Shown here: piece by piece, positions 1 through 5,859 of the stretch | Layout of the letters: each line of letters starts with the position of its first letter | How positions within the stretch are numbered: position 1 is the stretch's first letter | From: Clostridia bacterium | Lineage (GTDB): Bacteria > Bacillota > Clostridia > Christensenellales > UBA1242 | Direction of reading: 5' to 3' | Assembly (NCBI GenBank): GCA_017408305.1 | Contig: JAFQUU010000039.1 | Location: 1 to 8,985 of the forward strand | DNA length: 8,985 nt | The notes under the pieces: model-generated | What the model was told of the DNA's origin: nothing | Database searches by the model: none | The model's input: the letters and a program-made list of their open reading frames with translations, nothing else | Made by a program: the position numbers and the translations under genes

Positions 1-1
1 A

Positions 2-1222
2 AACAACCAGCAAATTGAACTTAGAAGGAAACTTTTTGAAGCAATCGCACTTGAACTTGCAAAACTAGAGTGCCCAGGCTCAAGTAAAAGAGACTTGTCC
101 GTTTTGATTCACAAATATAAAGAAGCCTTTTTACAAAAGTATAGCAACTGGACACTTCAAGACCTTGGTGCAATCCTTAATTCAATAAAAACCACAAATT
201 ATACAAGGGCATCTCAGGTTGGCATTGTGTTTAATAAGCGACACATCGCTTACCTTGAAGGTCCTGAAGTGTTTGAAATTCAAAACCTAACGCTTCCTAA
301 AAAAATCCACCACCACGAATTTAAATGCAAAGACTTTGCACTTGAAGAAATCATTTTTATGACAATCAGCAACACCGTTTCCCCAATTAAGCCAGAGTTT
401 TTAAAACTTTATGTGCTTGTCAACACAAACACATCTGAAATCTACGCAGTTATGCCACCAAACCACAAGTTCCATAAGCCTAAAAGTGGTATTTACACCC
501 TTCTTGACACTGCAACTTTTCCAAACAGCAATCGCTTTGTTTTAGGTGCAACAACGAAAATTTCAAGTTTTGGGCACCTACAAAATATGCAAGGCTCAAA
601 AATTGTGCTTGACACAAAGCACAACTCAATTACAAAACTTGGTGTAAAGAAAATTCAAAACATGAGGACAAGCCAAGATGGGCAAATCACAGCGTTTTCA
701 ATCCTTCGCCCAACAAAAATCTTCACAAGGCAATATATTGACCTTGCAACTGGTAAATACATACAAGCCCCAATGCTTGCACTAACTGAGCCTACTGCAC
801 CATCATTAAGTGCTGCCGAAAAGGTTGAACTTCTTAGAAAAATCCCAAACAAAAGATTTCTTGACCCAGCAGTACTTGGCAACACCTTTAGAGGTTACGA
901 AAAATTTGATGGCAAACCTGTGCCAGAAACACATTTTGTTGTGCAAAACTCTTTTGGCGAAACATTTTTAACCGGCAAGGCCGACCTTAAGGACCTCCCA
1001 ATCATCAAAGCCCTAGATGGCAGACTGATTGTGCAAGTGGACTACCCACAAAGCATAATCACTGAAGAGGTTTACGGCACCCAAGGTCAACTTTTCAACA
1101 AGCAATATTTTGACTATAATGGCACACGCCTTAAAAAAGAGGTTCTTGAGGATACAACTTTTACAGTTGAACCACCTAAACAAAAAGGCATGTTTGAAGA
1201 TGCCCCAACCCTTGAATTCTAA
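2..1222 (+). CDS. Unrecognised soluble protein, 5' end cut off by the window
   Basis: The reading frame is open from base 2 to the TAA at 1220-1222 (406 codons visible), so this is the C-terminal part of a longer protein. A TTG at 95 could be read as a start, but it has no convincing ribosome binding site and the in-frame codons before it (ending GSSKRDL) look like ordinary coding sequence, so I treat the gene as beginning outside the window. I do not recognise the family. There is no signal peptide or membrane segment in the visible part. It has a charged helical-looking N-terminal stretch, then a mixed alpha/beta body rich in Lys, Phe and Thr, and a Pro-rich acidic tail. Codon use strongly favours GGC and GGT for glycine, with no GGA that I could find. 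It ends at a strong terminator and is convergent with the next gene. Confidence 0.8.
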   Translation, partial: NNQQIELRRKLFEAIALELAKLECPGSSKRDLSVLIHKYKEAFLQKYSNWTLQDLGAILNSIKTTNYTRASQVGIVFNKRHIAYLEGPEVFEIQNLTLPKKIHHHEFKCKDFALEEIIFMTISNTVSPIKPEFLKLYVLVNTNTSEIYAVMPPNHKFHKPKSGIYTLLDTATFPNSNRFVLGATTKISSFGHLQNMQGSKIVLDTKHNSITKLGVKKIQNMRTSQDGQITAFSILRPTKIFTRQYIDLATGKYIQAPMLALTEPTAPSLSAAEKVELLRKIPNKRFLDPAVLGNTFRGYEKFDGKPVPETHFVVQNSFGETFLTGKADLKDLPIIKALDGRLIVQVDYPQSIITEEVYGTQGQLFNKQYFDYNGTRLKKEVLEDTTFTVEPPKQKGMFEDAPTLEF

Positions 1223-1225
1223 CAA

Positions 1226-1254
1226 AAAAACAGCAAAAACTTTGCTGTTTTTTT
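1226..1254 (+). terminator. Rho-independent terminator after the first gene
   Basis: A 12-bp perfect stem (1226-1237 with 1241-1252, core CAGCAAA/TTTGCTG) closes a 3-nt loop and runs into a T tract at 1248-1254. It starts 3 bases after the stop codon. Confidence 0.85.
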
Positions 1255-1354
1255 GTTTAATCAAACTGTGAACAAATACCCCAAGACTACTTAAAAACAA
1301 AACAAGGCTAGGCTTAGGAAAAAAGGTTTTCGGCAGTCTGGCATAAAAAGGTAA

Positions 1355-1375
1355 GGTGCCTTGAAAAAAGGCCCC
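1355..1375 (-). terminator. Probable terminator of the hexapeptide-repeat gene
   Basis: On the minus strand GGGGCCTT (1375-1368) can pair with AAGGCACC (1362-1355) around a 5-nt loop, with one internal mismatch. It overlaps the stop codon. The T-rich tail comes a few bases late (TTACCTTTTT), so the call is weaker than for the other terminators in the window. Confidence 0.5.
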
Positions 1376-2238
1376 TATTTTATTATTTCCTTGTCCACTA
1401 CAATCCTTCCGTTTTCAACGCCCTTTCGGCTTAAAACGCGGGTGTCATTGCCCATTTTTGCATTGTCTCCAACCGTTGCACCAGCCTCAACCACAGCAAC
1501 ATGAATTTGCACATTTTGTCCAATGCGTGTCCTAAGGTTTTTGTAATAACACTCCATCACAAGCCTTTGCCAAATGTCTTTCATTTTTAGGTTTTGAGGG
1601 GAAAAATCTTTTGGCGAAATGCCATGCCTCCACCAATATTTTTGATAGTAGTTCGGGCTGTGGCCAATAAGGTTGATGTTTCCTGCAATGGCAACATTGC
1701 CATTAAGGTTTCTTTGGCAAATGGTGGTTCCTGTTGCAATCTCTGTTTTAGGGCCGATCATTGCGTTGTCAATACGCACATTATGGTCTATCACACATTT
1801 ATTGGCAATTTGTACACTGTCCCCAATATAGGTTTTGTCGCCAATAATGACATTTTTGCCAATCTGCACATTTGGGCCAAGAAGAGTGCCACTTCCAATC
1901 TTGGTTCCCTTTTGCACAAAACTTTGATGGGCTTCTGTACCCCTAAAACTGCCTTCAATCCAACTGTTTTTGCCAAGTTTAACAGTGCTTTTGCCGCGCC
2001 TAACCTCAACATATCCCCCACGCTCGACCGAGTCAACAAGCCTGCCACCAGCCCTAAAGGGCCTGATTGCAAAAAGGCGTGAAAAAACCTTGGTGGTTGT
2101 AAGTTCTACAAACACCCTTTTATCCCTAAACGGCAGTTTTAACGGAAATCTGCAAATCACAAACTTCTTTTCCACTGTGTCGCTGGTGTCCAGCACGCAA
2201 TAACCATTCAGCCAAATGCTTTTTCCTTCGTGTTTCAT
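1375..2238 (-). CDS. Left-handed beta-helix (hexapeptide repeat) protein
   Basis: A 287-residue protein. Residues about 107-175 are a run of hexapeptide repeats with the usual small or aliphatic pattern (for example GTKIGSGTLLGPNVQIG, then VIIGDKTYIGDSVQI), which fold as a left-handed parallel beta-helix. A second short run occupies about 237-270 (TRIGQNVQI, then ATVGDNAKMGNDTRV), after a Trp/Tyr-rich insert (about 193-235) that should loop out or form helices. Residues 1-90 are a separate basic, non-repeat domain. Many family members are acyl- or nucleotidyl-transferases. Possible catalytic histidines are H152 and H193, but no diagnostic motif fixes a substrate, so the function is open. The start is the ATG at 2238, with AGAGG about 7 bases upstream. 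The gene appears to have its own promoter, downstream of the XRE gene on the same strand. Confidence 0.8.
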   Translation of the reverse strand: MKHEGKSIWLNGYCVLDTSDTVEKKFVICRFPLKLPFRDKRVFVELTTTKVFSRLFAIRPFRAGGRLVDSVERGGYVEVRRGKSTVKLGKNSWIEGSFRGTEAHQSFVQKGTKIGSGTLLGPNVQIGKNVIIGDKTYIGDSVQIANKCVIDHNVRIDNAMIGPKTEIATGTTICQRNLNGNVAIAGNINLIGHSPNYYQKYWWRHGISPKDFSPQNLKMKDIWQRLVMECYYKNLRTRIGQNVQIHVAVVEAGATVGDNAKMGNDTRVLSRKGVENGRIVVDKEIIK

Positions 2239-2258
2239 ATAATGCCTCTTATGGTTTT

Positions 2259-2287
2259 ACGATAACACACTTTTTTGATTTTGTAAA
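2259..2287 (-). promoter_or_regulatory. Sigma-A-type promoter of the hexapeptide-repeat gene
   Basis: Read on the minus strand: TTTACA (-35, 2287-2282), a 17-base spacer, then TATCGT (-10, 2264-2259), about 20 bases before the ATG. The -35 matches 5 of 6 consensus bases and the -10 matches 4 of 6. The -10 overlaps a TTTTACGA sequence (2255-2262, plus strand) that resembles a half-site of the operators near the XRE gene. Confidence 0.55.
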
Positions 2288-2296
2288 GAAATTTGC

Positions 2297-2545
2297 CTAA
2301 TTGTAGACATCAGAAGTTTCGTTAAAATACTCCCTGTCAAAAAATTCGTTCAAGGTGATTCCTGCCCCAGCACAAAGTTTTTTGATTGTTGACACCTTTG
2401 GGCAATGGCTTTTGCCATACATAAAGTCAAACACCGTTGATGGTGTAAGGTTGCTGTCAAGGCAAAGTGCTGTAAGTGTTATGTCCTTTTCATGCACAAT
2501 TTCAAGTATGCGTCTTTTGATTGACACTTCAAATTCTTTTTTCAT
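2297..2545 (-). CDS. Small XRE/Cro-type helix-turn-helix transcriptional regulator
   Basis: An 82-residue protein that is essentially one helix-turn-helix domain. Residues about 10-70 follow the XRE layout: a first helix (RRILEIVHEK), then ITLTALCLDSNLTPSTVFDFMYGK as the helix-turn-helix, then STIKKLCAGAGITLNEFFD as the closing helices. There is no sensor or dimerisation extension, so it probably binds DNA as a dimer. The only good start is the ATG at 2545. A GGAG lies upstream but at a long spacing (about 13 bases), and it falls inside one of the two candidate operator copies, which fits autorepression. It is divergent from the secreted DUF6273-like protein, an obvious candidate target. Confidence 0.85.
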   Translation of the reverse strand: MKKEFEVSIKRRILEIVHEKDITLTALCLDSNLTPSTVFDFMYGKSHCPKVSTIKKLCAGAGITLNEFFDREYFNETSDVYN

Positions 2546-2550
2546 TTGTT

Positions 2551-2566
2551 TTACGACTCTCCGTAG
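2551..2566. promoter_or_regulatory. Candidate operator, proximal copy (TTACG-N6-CGTAG)
   Basis: TTACG (2551-2555) and CGTAG (2562-2566) are separated by 6 bases. This matches the distal palindrome at 2597-2612 in half-site and spacing, with one substitution in the last base. It overlaps the presumed Shine-Dalgarno of the XRE gene and lies just downstream of a TAAAAT -10-like box (2575-2570, minus strand), so an occupied site could block expression of the XRE gene. Confidence 0.45.
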
Positions 2567-2594
2567 TGAATTTTATGCCAACCCCTATTTTTTC

Positions 2595-2614
2595 TCTTAC
2601 GAACTTTCGTAAGA
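2595..2614. promoter_or_regulatory. Candidate operator, distal copy: 9-bp inverted repeat around CT
   Basis: TCTTACGAA (2595-2603) and TTCGTAAGA (2606-2614) are a perfect inverted repeat with a 2-base centre; its core is TTACG-N6-CGTAA. It sits between the divergent XRE and secreted-protein genes, 46 bp (centre to centre) from the second copy. No T tract follows on either strand, so it is not a terminator. A symmetric site next to a small HTH gene is the usual arrangement for an autoregulated repressor; binding itself is inferred. Confidence 0.6.
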
Positions 2615-2632
2615 TTTTACGCATATATACGC

Positions 2633-2645
2633 CCTAAACTTTAGG
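2633..2645. promoter_or_regulatory. Short inverted repeat CCTAAA-C-TTTAGG
   Basis: A perfect 6-bp inverted repeat with one central base, about 50 bases before the secreted-protein gene and within AT-rich DNA containing TATATA boxes (2624-2629, 2646-2651). No clear -35/-10 pair could be assigned there. It may be a regulator site or part of the 5' leader. Confidence 0.35.
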
Positions 2646-2675
2646 TATATAAAACAGCAAAAAACTTAAATGTTT

Positions 2676-2681
2676 AGGAGG
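2676..2681 (+). promoter_or_regulatory. Ribosome binding site of the secreted DUF6273-like gene
   Basis: A consensus AGGAGG lies 12 bases before the ATG at 2694. The spacing is long, but there is no alternative start in frame closer to it. Confidence 0.65.
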
Positions 2682-2693
2682 GTTTAAAACAAT

Positions 2694-3743
2694 ATGAAAA
2701 ATAGAAAATCAAGAGTCCTAAAAGCCATGGGTTTTTCTTCACTTGCACTTGTTATGGGGGCAATCGGCACCCTTGCATTTGCCCCACTAAATCTCGCCCA
2801 AATTTCTTCTGCCAGCGAGGCCGAAATGACAACCGAGCAAGGCCTCATCACCCCCAAAGCCGACGACCCTGTTATTTATACAACGGAAAGCGGGCTTGAA
2901 ATAAAATACGGCAACTCTGCACCCAGCACCTATAATCAATCATTATCTTCGGGTAACTTAAAAGGTTTTCCATATTTTACAACTACAGCAAATTCTACTA
3001 CCTACACATGGGTAATAATTGGGCGAAATAGCAATGTATATGCCTTTAACTACAGTAACATGGCTTCTTTTCTTTTTTCTACTTGGAAAACAAATAGTAC
3101 TCAAACTTACCAACTAGGTGCTAATGGTACTTATTTTTTTAAAAATATTTATGAAAGTACAACTCCAGCCGGCAGTGCTATAAATAATGTAGTACCATCA
3201 AAATCGTATGTTATGGATGGAAGTCCTCTTGTCCATAATGCTGAAATCCCAAGTGGCTGTGTGTTATGTTTACTAAATAGTATTGCAGAAACCTCAAGTT
3301 TTGCTTCTTCTAGATCTGATTCCACAAATTATTATTCGAATGCGTCCAATAAAATTCGCAGTAAATGTGAAGGATTTTATTCTAATGACACCTTCGGTTT
3401 TGGAACACTTTTATCATCTTTACAGAATATAACAGTTTCCCAAGGAAATGTTTATGCTCCTTCAACCTGGTCATGGTCACAAACTTCTGTCAGCAATCAA
3501 AAATTTTTCCCTCTTAATGCCGATTATTCCTATCCAGGCACAAGCAATTTTAAATATACATCATACCTAACATCTGCACAATTCGCCTTAGGAACAACTT
3601 TTTGGACACGAGGTCATTCTGGAGGTGGTTCACCAATGCATATTGATGAATCTGGAGTTGAAACAGGAGCAGACCAGAACTCTACTTCAAGTTGGACCAC
3701 AGCTCGAGGGATAAGACCTGCGTGTGTGATTAAACTTGTATAA
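2694..3743 (+). CDS. Secreted protein with DUF6273-like C-terminal domain
   Basis: A 349-residue exported protein. The N-terminus is a Sec signal peptide: basic residues 2-10 (KNRKSRVLK), a hydrophobic stretch at about 11-31, and likely cleavage between about residues 30 and 43 (LAFA or SSASEA). There is no lipobox and no LPXTG-type anchor, so release or non-covalent wall association is likely. The mature part contains TWVIIGRNSN near its start and ends in PLNADYSY, then TTFWTRGHSGGG, then ARGIRPACVIKL. That order resembles DUF6273 proteins (W-x-V/I-x-x near the start, WxRS/H in the middle, GVRPA near the end), a secreted Firmicutes family of unknown function. The middle is rich in Ser, Thr, Asn and Tyr. 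Codon use changes after about 2930, with more GGA, ACT and TCT than the signal-peptide region, hinting at a mosaic history. It has its own terminator. Confidence 0.7.
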   Translation: MKNRKSRVLKAMGFSSLALVMGAIGTLAFAPLNLAQISSASEAEMTTEQGLITPKADDPVIYTTESGLEIKYGNSAPSTYNQSLSSGNLKGFPYFTTTANSTTYTWVIIGRNSNVYAFNYSNMASFLFSTWKTNSTQTYQLGANGTYFFKNIYESTTPAGSAINNVVPSKSYVMDGSPLVHNAEIPSGCVLCLLNSIAETSSFASSRSDSTNYYSNASNKIRSKCEGFYSNDTFGFGTLLSSLQNITVSQGNVYAPSTWSWSQTSVSNQKFFPLNADYSYPGTSNFKYTSYLTSAQFALGTTFWTRGHSGGGSPMHIDESGVETGADQNSTSSWTTARGIRPACVIKLV

Positions 3744-3768
3744 AAACAGCCGAAATGGCTGTTTTTTT
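3742..3768 (+). terminator. Rho-independent terminator of the DUF6273-like gene
   Basis: A 10-bp perfect stem, AAAAACAGCC (3742-3751) with GGCTGTTTTT (3757-3766), closes the loop GAAAT and is followed by a T run to 3768. It overlaps the stop codon. Confidence 0.9.
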
Positions 3769-3770
3769 AT

Positions 3771-3824
3771 TTTTGCCCGTAAATCTTGACTTTTGCCCGT
3801 AAAAAGATATAATTTACGGGCAAA
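3771..3824. repeat. Three copies of TTTGCCCGTAAA, two direct and one inverted
   Basis: The 12-mer occurs at 3772-3783 and 3792-3803 (direct, 20 bp apart, about two helical turns) and as its reverse complement at 3813-3824. The second and third copies flank the -10 box of the promoter called here. The arrangement looks like a multi-site operator rather than a terminator, because no T tract follows. Confidence 0.75.
3786..3813 (+). promoter_or_regulatory. Near-consensus promoter inside the 12-mer repeats
   Basis: TTGACT (-35, 3786-3791), a 16-base spacer and TATAAT (-10, 3808-3813). The second repeat fills the spacer and the third abuts the -10, so a bound protein would exclude RNA polymerase. 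It fires towards a Shine-Dalgarno-like AAAGGA (3822-3827) and an ATG at 3835 that reaches a stop after three codons, then into the 3' end of the convergent ytxC-like gene. No normal gene is served by it in this window. Confidence 0.6.
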
Positions 3825-3829
3825 GGATC

Positions 3830-3857
3830 AAAAAATGAGGGAATGAACCCTCATTTT
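3830..3857 (-). terminator. Terminator of the ytxC-like gene (also a hairpin on the plus strand)
   Basis: A 10-bp perfect stem, AAAATGAGGG (3832-3841) with CCCTCATTTT (3848-3857), closes a 6-base loop. On the minus strand six T residues follow (3835-3830), giving a good terminator that includes the TGA stop of the gene. On the plus strand the tail is only TTTT. Confidence 0.8.
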
Positions 3858-4588
3858 GCAGGGATACACCCCCTATACACAATCCTTTTTGAAAAAATCT
3901 TTTCCAAAAACTCATCGGCCTTTGTGGCTTTCCAATAAATCTTGCGTGGAGAGTTTGTCAAAAGAAATTCCACCAAATCTTGCCTAGAAAAGTTTTGGGG
4001 GCTGTTTTTTAGGTTGCCGTCCCTATCAAGAAGCGAAATATTGTCATCAATCCTGACAAAAATTTCATCAGTCTCAAAATCGATATTGTCAATCAAAAAC
4101 TTTAGTAGTTCAACAAAACTTTCTTCGCCCAAAAGATATGATGCGTTTTCGTTGGCAATGCTTGCAAGTTCTGTCCACTTCTCTTGCAGTGCCCGTAAGC
4201 GAAAATGGAAAAAACTTTCAAGTTCAATAGATTTGTCTAAAACCAAAAACTTTGCCACTAAAAACCTGTCGGTTTCTCTATCAAAAAAAATTAAGGCCTT
4301 TTTAAAGGCAAAAAGTTCCAGTCCCTCTTTTTGTGGAAGGCTTAGGTGCTTTTCCAAAAACTTTTGCTTAAAAAATGTGCAAATTGCGTTTGAAAGCGTA
4401 AGATTTATGTGGTATTCAAGGCGTGGACGCTCCATGGTGCTACACGCCACCAAAATGCTTATTTTGCCAGCAGTTTCGTAAGATGTAATCACGCCCTTAA
4501 GTTCTTCCACTACCCCAGACAATGACCGGTATATATATTTTGCAAGTTCAGCATTTTCACTGCCTAGATTTATGGAAAATTCCCACAT
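3851..4588 (-). CDS. ytxC: YtxC-like sporulation-family protein
   Basis: A 245-residue soluble protein. The C-terminal half matches the layout I know for the YtxC family: an ESFFHFRLRAL segment (about 124-134), a helix ending SFVELLKFLIDN (about 157-168), a strand pair with EIFVRIDDNISLLD (about 175-188), and a final block DLVEFLLTNSPRKIYW (204-219) followed by IFSKRIVYRGC (231-241), where family members usually read APRKI and then a Cys-containing end. It is slightly shorter than the roughly 280 residues of Bacillus YtxC, and the N-terminal third is poorly conserved. The molecular role of YtxC is not known; the family is linked to spore formers. The start is the ATG at 4588, with TAGGAG 8 bases upstream. 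It is divergent from the lipoprotein gene and carries its own terminator. Confidence 0.7.
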   Translation of the reverse strand: MWEFSINLGSENAELAKYIYRSLSGVVEELKGVITSYETAGKISILVACSTMERPRLEYHINLTLSNAICTFFKQKFLEKHLSLPQKEGLELFAFKKALIFFDRETDRFLVAKFLVLDKSIELESFFHFRLRALQEKWTELASIANENASYLLGEESFVELLKFLIDNIDFETDEIFVRIDDNISLLDRDGNLKNSPQNFSRQDLVEFLLTNSPRKIYWKATKADEFLEKIFSKRIVYRGCIPAK

Positions 4589-4596
4589 AGCAATAA

Positions 4597-4602
4597 CTCC
4601 TA
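4597..4602 (-). promoter_or_regulatory. Ribosome binding site of the ytxC-like gene
   Basis: TAGGAG on the minus strand ends 8 bases before the ATG at 4588 and fixes that start. A TAAAAT box (4612-4607) just upstream may be the -10, but no matching -35 was found. Confidence 0.7.
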
Positions 4603-4654
4603 CAATATTTTATGCAAGCAAATTAAAAATACTCATATTTTTGACTTTTAATAT

Positions 4655-4684
4655 TTGACTTTTTCTTTTTATATTTGTAATAAT
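4655..4684 (+). promoter_or_regulatory. Promoter of the lipoprotein gene
   Basis: TTGACT (-35, 4655-4660) is followed after 17-18 bases by TAATAAT (4678-4684), preceded by TG at 4676-4677, which resembles an extended -10. A second TTGACT at 4641-4646 sits in the same TTGACTTTT context 14 bp upstream and is either a duplicate or a degenerate copy. AAGAGGA (4689-4695) gives a good ribosome binding site 6 bases before the ATG. Confidence 0.55.
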
Positions 4685-4701
4685 ATGTAAGAGGAAAAAT
4701 A

Positions 4702-5562
4702 ATGAAAAAATCTGTTGTTGCCCTTGGGCTGTGCTTTGCACTTGGGTTTGGTGCGTTTGGGCTTTCTGCCTGCACGCCTATTATAAATTTTCATACCATC
4801 AGTGCCACATCTTCAAACCAAATTCAAGGTGGCACGGTTGAAGGCTATGGCCAATACAAAACAAATTCAACCGTAACACTTAAGGCAACCCCTAAAACCG
4901 AAGGGGGATTTTTGGCGTGGATAAAAAATGAAGAGGTTGTGTCTTACGAACCTGTATTTTCGTTTACTGCAGACACAGACACCGAAGGCAGTTATATTGC
5001 ACTTTTTGCAACTGATGAATTTGAGTTTGCACGCCTTCAAAATGTTGAATATCAACTCAATTCCCTAACCGTGCCAAACAGTAGCGTTATGCTTCTTGAC
5101 TGGGACCTTGAATACAATACCATGTCTTCACTTTATCACGACCTTGCACATATGGAAGATGAACCACTTTCAAACAACGATAACAACTTTTTTGATGGAA
5201 TAGACCACGAAGACAAGGTGCTTTTCTCTTCAAAGAAATACTTTTTTCAGCTAACACTTTCTCTTCAGTACACAAACCTTGAAACAGACGACATAACAAC
5301 AGAGCCAATTTCAACCAAGTTTTTTGTTGATTTTGCAGACATTTTTGATTCAAGCGTTGAAGTAGAAAACGGCGTTACAACCTTTACTTGTGATGAATAC
5401 ACCTTGCACCTAACCCCAATGACAACTGATTATGGCAAGGAATATACATTTGTTGTTTCAGTAAATGACTTTAAAAAATCTCCTTCTTGGGATAATACCG
5501 ACACAAACAACAATAACCAACTTTTGACAATGACTTTTGTGTATAAAAAACCACTTCTTTAA
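4702..5562 (+). CDS. Lipoprotein with an InlB-type (bacterial) repeat domain
   Basis: A 286-residue surface lipoprotein. Residues 1-24 are a type II signal peptide ending in the lipobox LSAC, so Cys24 should be lipidated and the mature protein held on the outer face of the membrane. Residues about 32-103 resemble the divergent InlB B-repeat domain common in Gram-positive surface proteins: a GGTVEGYGQY turn, STVTLKATP, then GGFLAWIKN and a closing FSFTADTDTEGSYIALF. The remaining 180 residues are acidic, rich in Asp, Asn, Thr and Tyr, and not recognised. There is no second repeat and no catalytic motif, so an adhesin-like or envelope-structural role is plausible but unproven. It is monocistronic, divergent from the ytxC-like gene. 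I found no convincing terminator before the tRNA promoter. Confidence 0.75.
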   Translation: MKKSVVALGLCFALGFGAFGLSACTPIINFHTISATSSNQIQGGTVEGYGQYKTNSTVTLKATPKTEGGFLAWIKNEEVVSYEPVFSFTADTDTEGSYIALFATDEFEFARLQNVEYQLNSLTVPNSSVMLLDWDLEYNTMSSLYHDLAHMEDEPLSNNDNNFFDGIDHEDKVLFSSKKYFFQLTLSLQYTNLETDDITTEPISTKFFVDFADIFDSSVEVENGVTTFTCDEYTLHLTPMTTDYGKEYTFVVSVNDFKKSPSWDNTDTNNNNQLLTMTFVYKKPLL

Positions 5563-5590
5563 CATTTTTAAAAATTTTTGTTCAAAATTG

Positions 5591-5621
5591 TTGACACTAA
5601 AATCAGTTTGTGGTATATAAT
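5591..5621 (+). promoter_or_regulatory. Promoter of the tRNA operon
   Basis: A consensus TTGACA (5591-5596) is followed by TATATAAT; the -10 is either TATATA at 5614-5619 (17-base spacer) or TATAAT at 5616-5621 (19-base spacer). The start would fall at about 5627, some 34 bases before tRNA-Cys. Confidence 0.75.
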
Positions 5622-5634
5622 ATTTATGATTCCG

Positions 5635-5655
5635 GTTTGGGAAATCTTCCCAAAC
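5635..5655 (+). promoter_or_regulatory. Hairpin in the tRNA precursor leader
   Basis: GTTTGGGAA (5635-5643) and TTCCCAAAC (5647-5655) form a perfect 9-bp stem with a 3-base loop. It lies between the promoter and tRNA-Cys, ending 5 bases before the mature 5' end. No T tract follows. It may shape RNase P processing or be a regulator site; neither can be decided here. Confidence 0.55.
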
Positions 5656-5660
5656 AATTT

Positions 5661-5735
5661 GGTACCATGGCCAAGTGGTAAGGCAAGGGTCTGCAAAACC
5701 CTCACGCCCCGGTTCGAATCCGGGTGGTACCTCCA
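5661..5735 (+). tRNA. tRNA-Cys (GCA)
   Basis: A complete cloverleaf. The acceptor GGTACCA (5661-5667) pairs with TGGTACC (5725-5731). The D arm is GCC/GGC. The anticodon stem AGGGT/ACCCT carries the loop CTGCAAA, giving anticodon GCA at 5693-5695. The T arm is CCCGG-TTCGAAT-CCGGG. The discriminator base is T73 (5732), as expected for tRNA-Cys, and CCA is encoded (5733-5735). Confidence 0.97.
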
Positions 5736-5739
5736 ATCT

Positions 5740-5826
5740 GCAAGTGTGGCGGAATCGGCAGACGCACAGGACTTAAAATCCTGAGAGGGCAACCTCGTGG
5801 GGGTTCAAGTCCCCCCACTTGCACCA
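5740..5826 (+). tRNA. tRNA-Leu (TAA)
   Basis: A class II tRNA with a long variable arm. The acceptor GCAAGTG (5740-5746) pairs with CACTTGC (5816-5822). The anticodon stem CAGGA/TCCTG carries CTTAAAA, giving anticodon TAA at 5774-5776. The variable arm is GAGG-GCAA-CCTC and the T arm is GGGGG-TTCAAGT-CCCCC. Discriminator A73 and an encoded CCA end at 5826. It lies 4 bases after tRNA-Cys, so the two are co-transcribed. Confidence 0.97.
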
Positions 5827-5831
5827 GTGCA

Positions 5832-5859
5832 AAAAACGGGTCATATGGCTCGTTTTTTT
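5832..5859 (+). terminator. Terminator of the tRNA operon
   Basis: AAAAACGGG (5832-5840) pairs with CTCGTTTTT (5849-5857), with one G-T wobble, around an 8-base loop, followed by T residues to 5859. A near-copy recurs at 5993-6016. Confidence 0.8.

Noticed and set aside
95..1222. A TTG-started ORF as a complete gene
   Set aside because: The same frame is open to base 2, the codons upstream look coding, and no ribosome site precedes the TTG.
1594..2082. Plus-strand ORF opposite the hexapeptide-repeat gene
   Set aside because: A shadow frame created by the regular repeat codons; no start signal.
3942..4481. Plus-strand 179-codon ORF antisense to the ytxC-like gene
   Set aside because: Ser/Lys-rich shadow translation with no ribosome site; the opposite strand has the family match, ribosome site and terminator.
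5563..5580. AAAAATTTTT run after the lipoprotein gene as a terminator
   Set aside because: It is an A/T-only palindrome without a loop or GC stem, so it is too weak to support a call.
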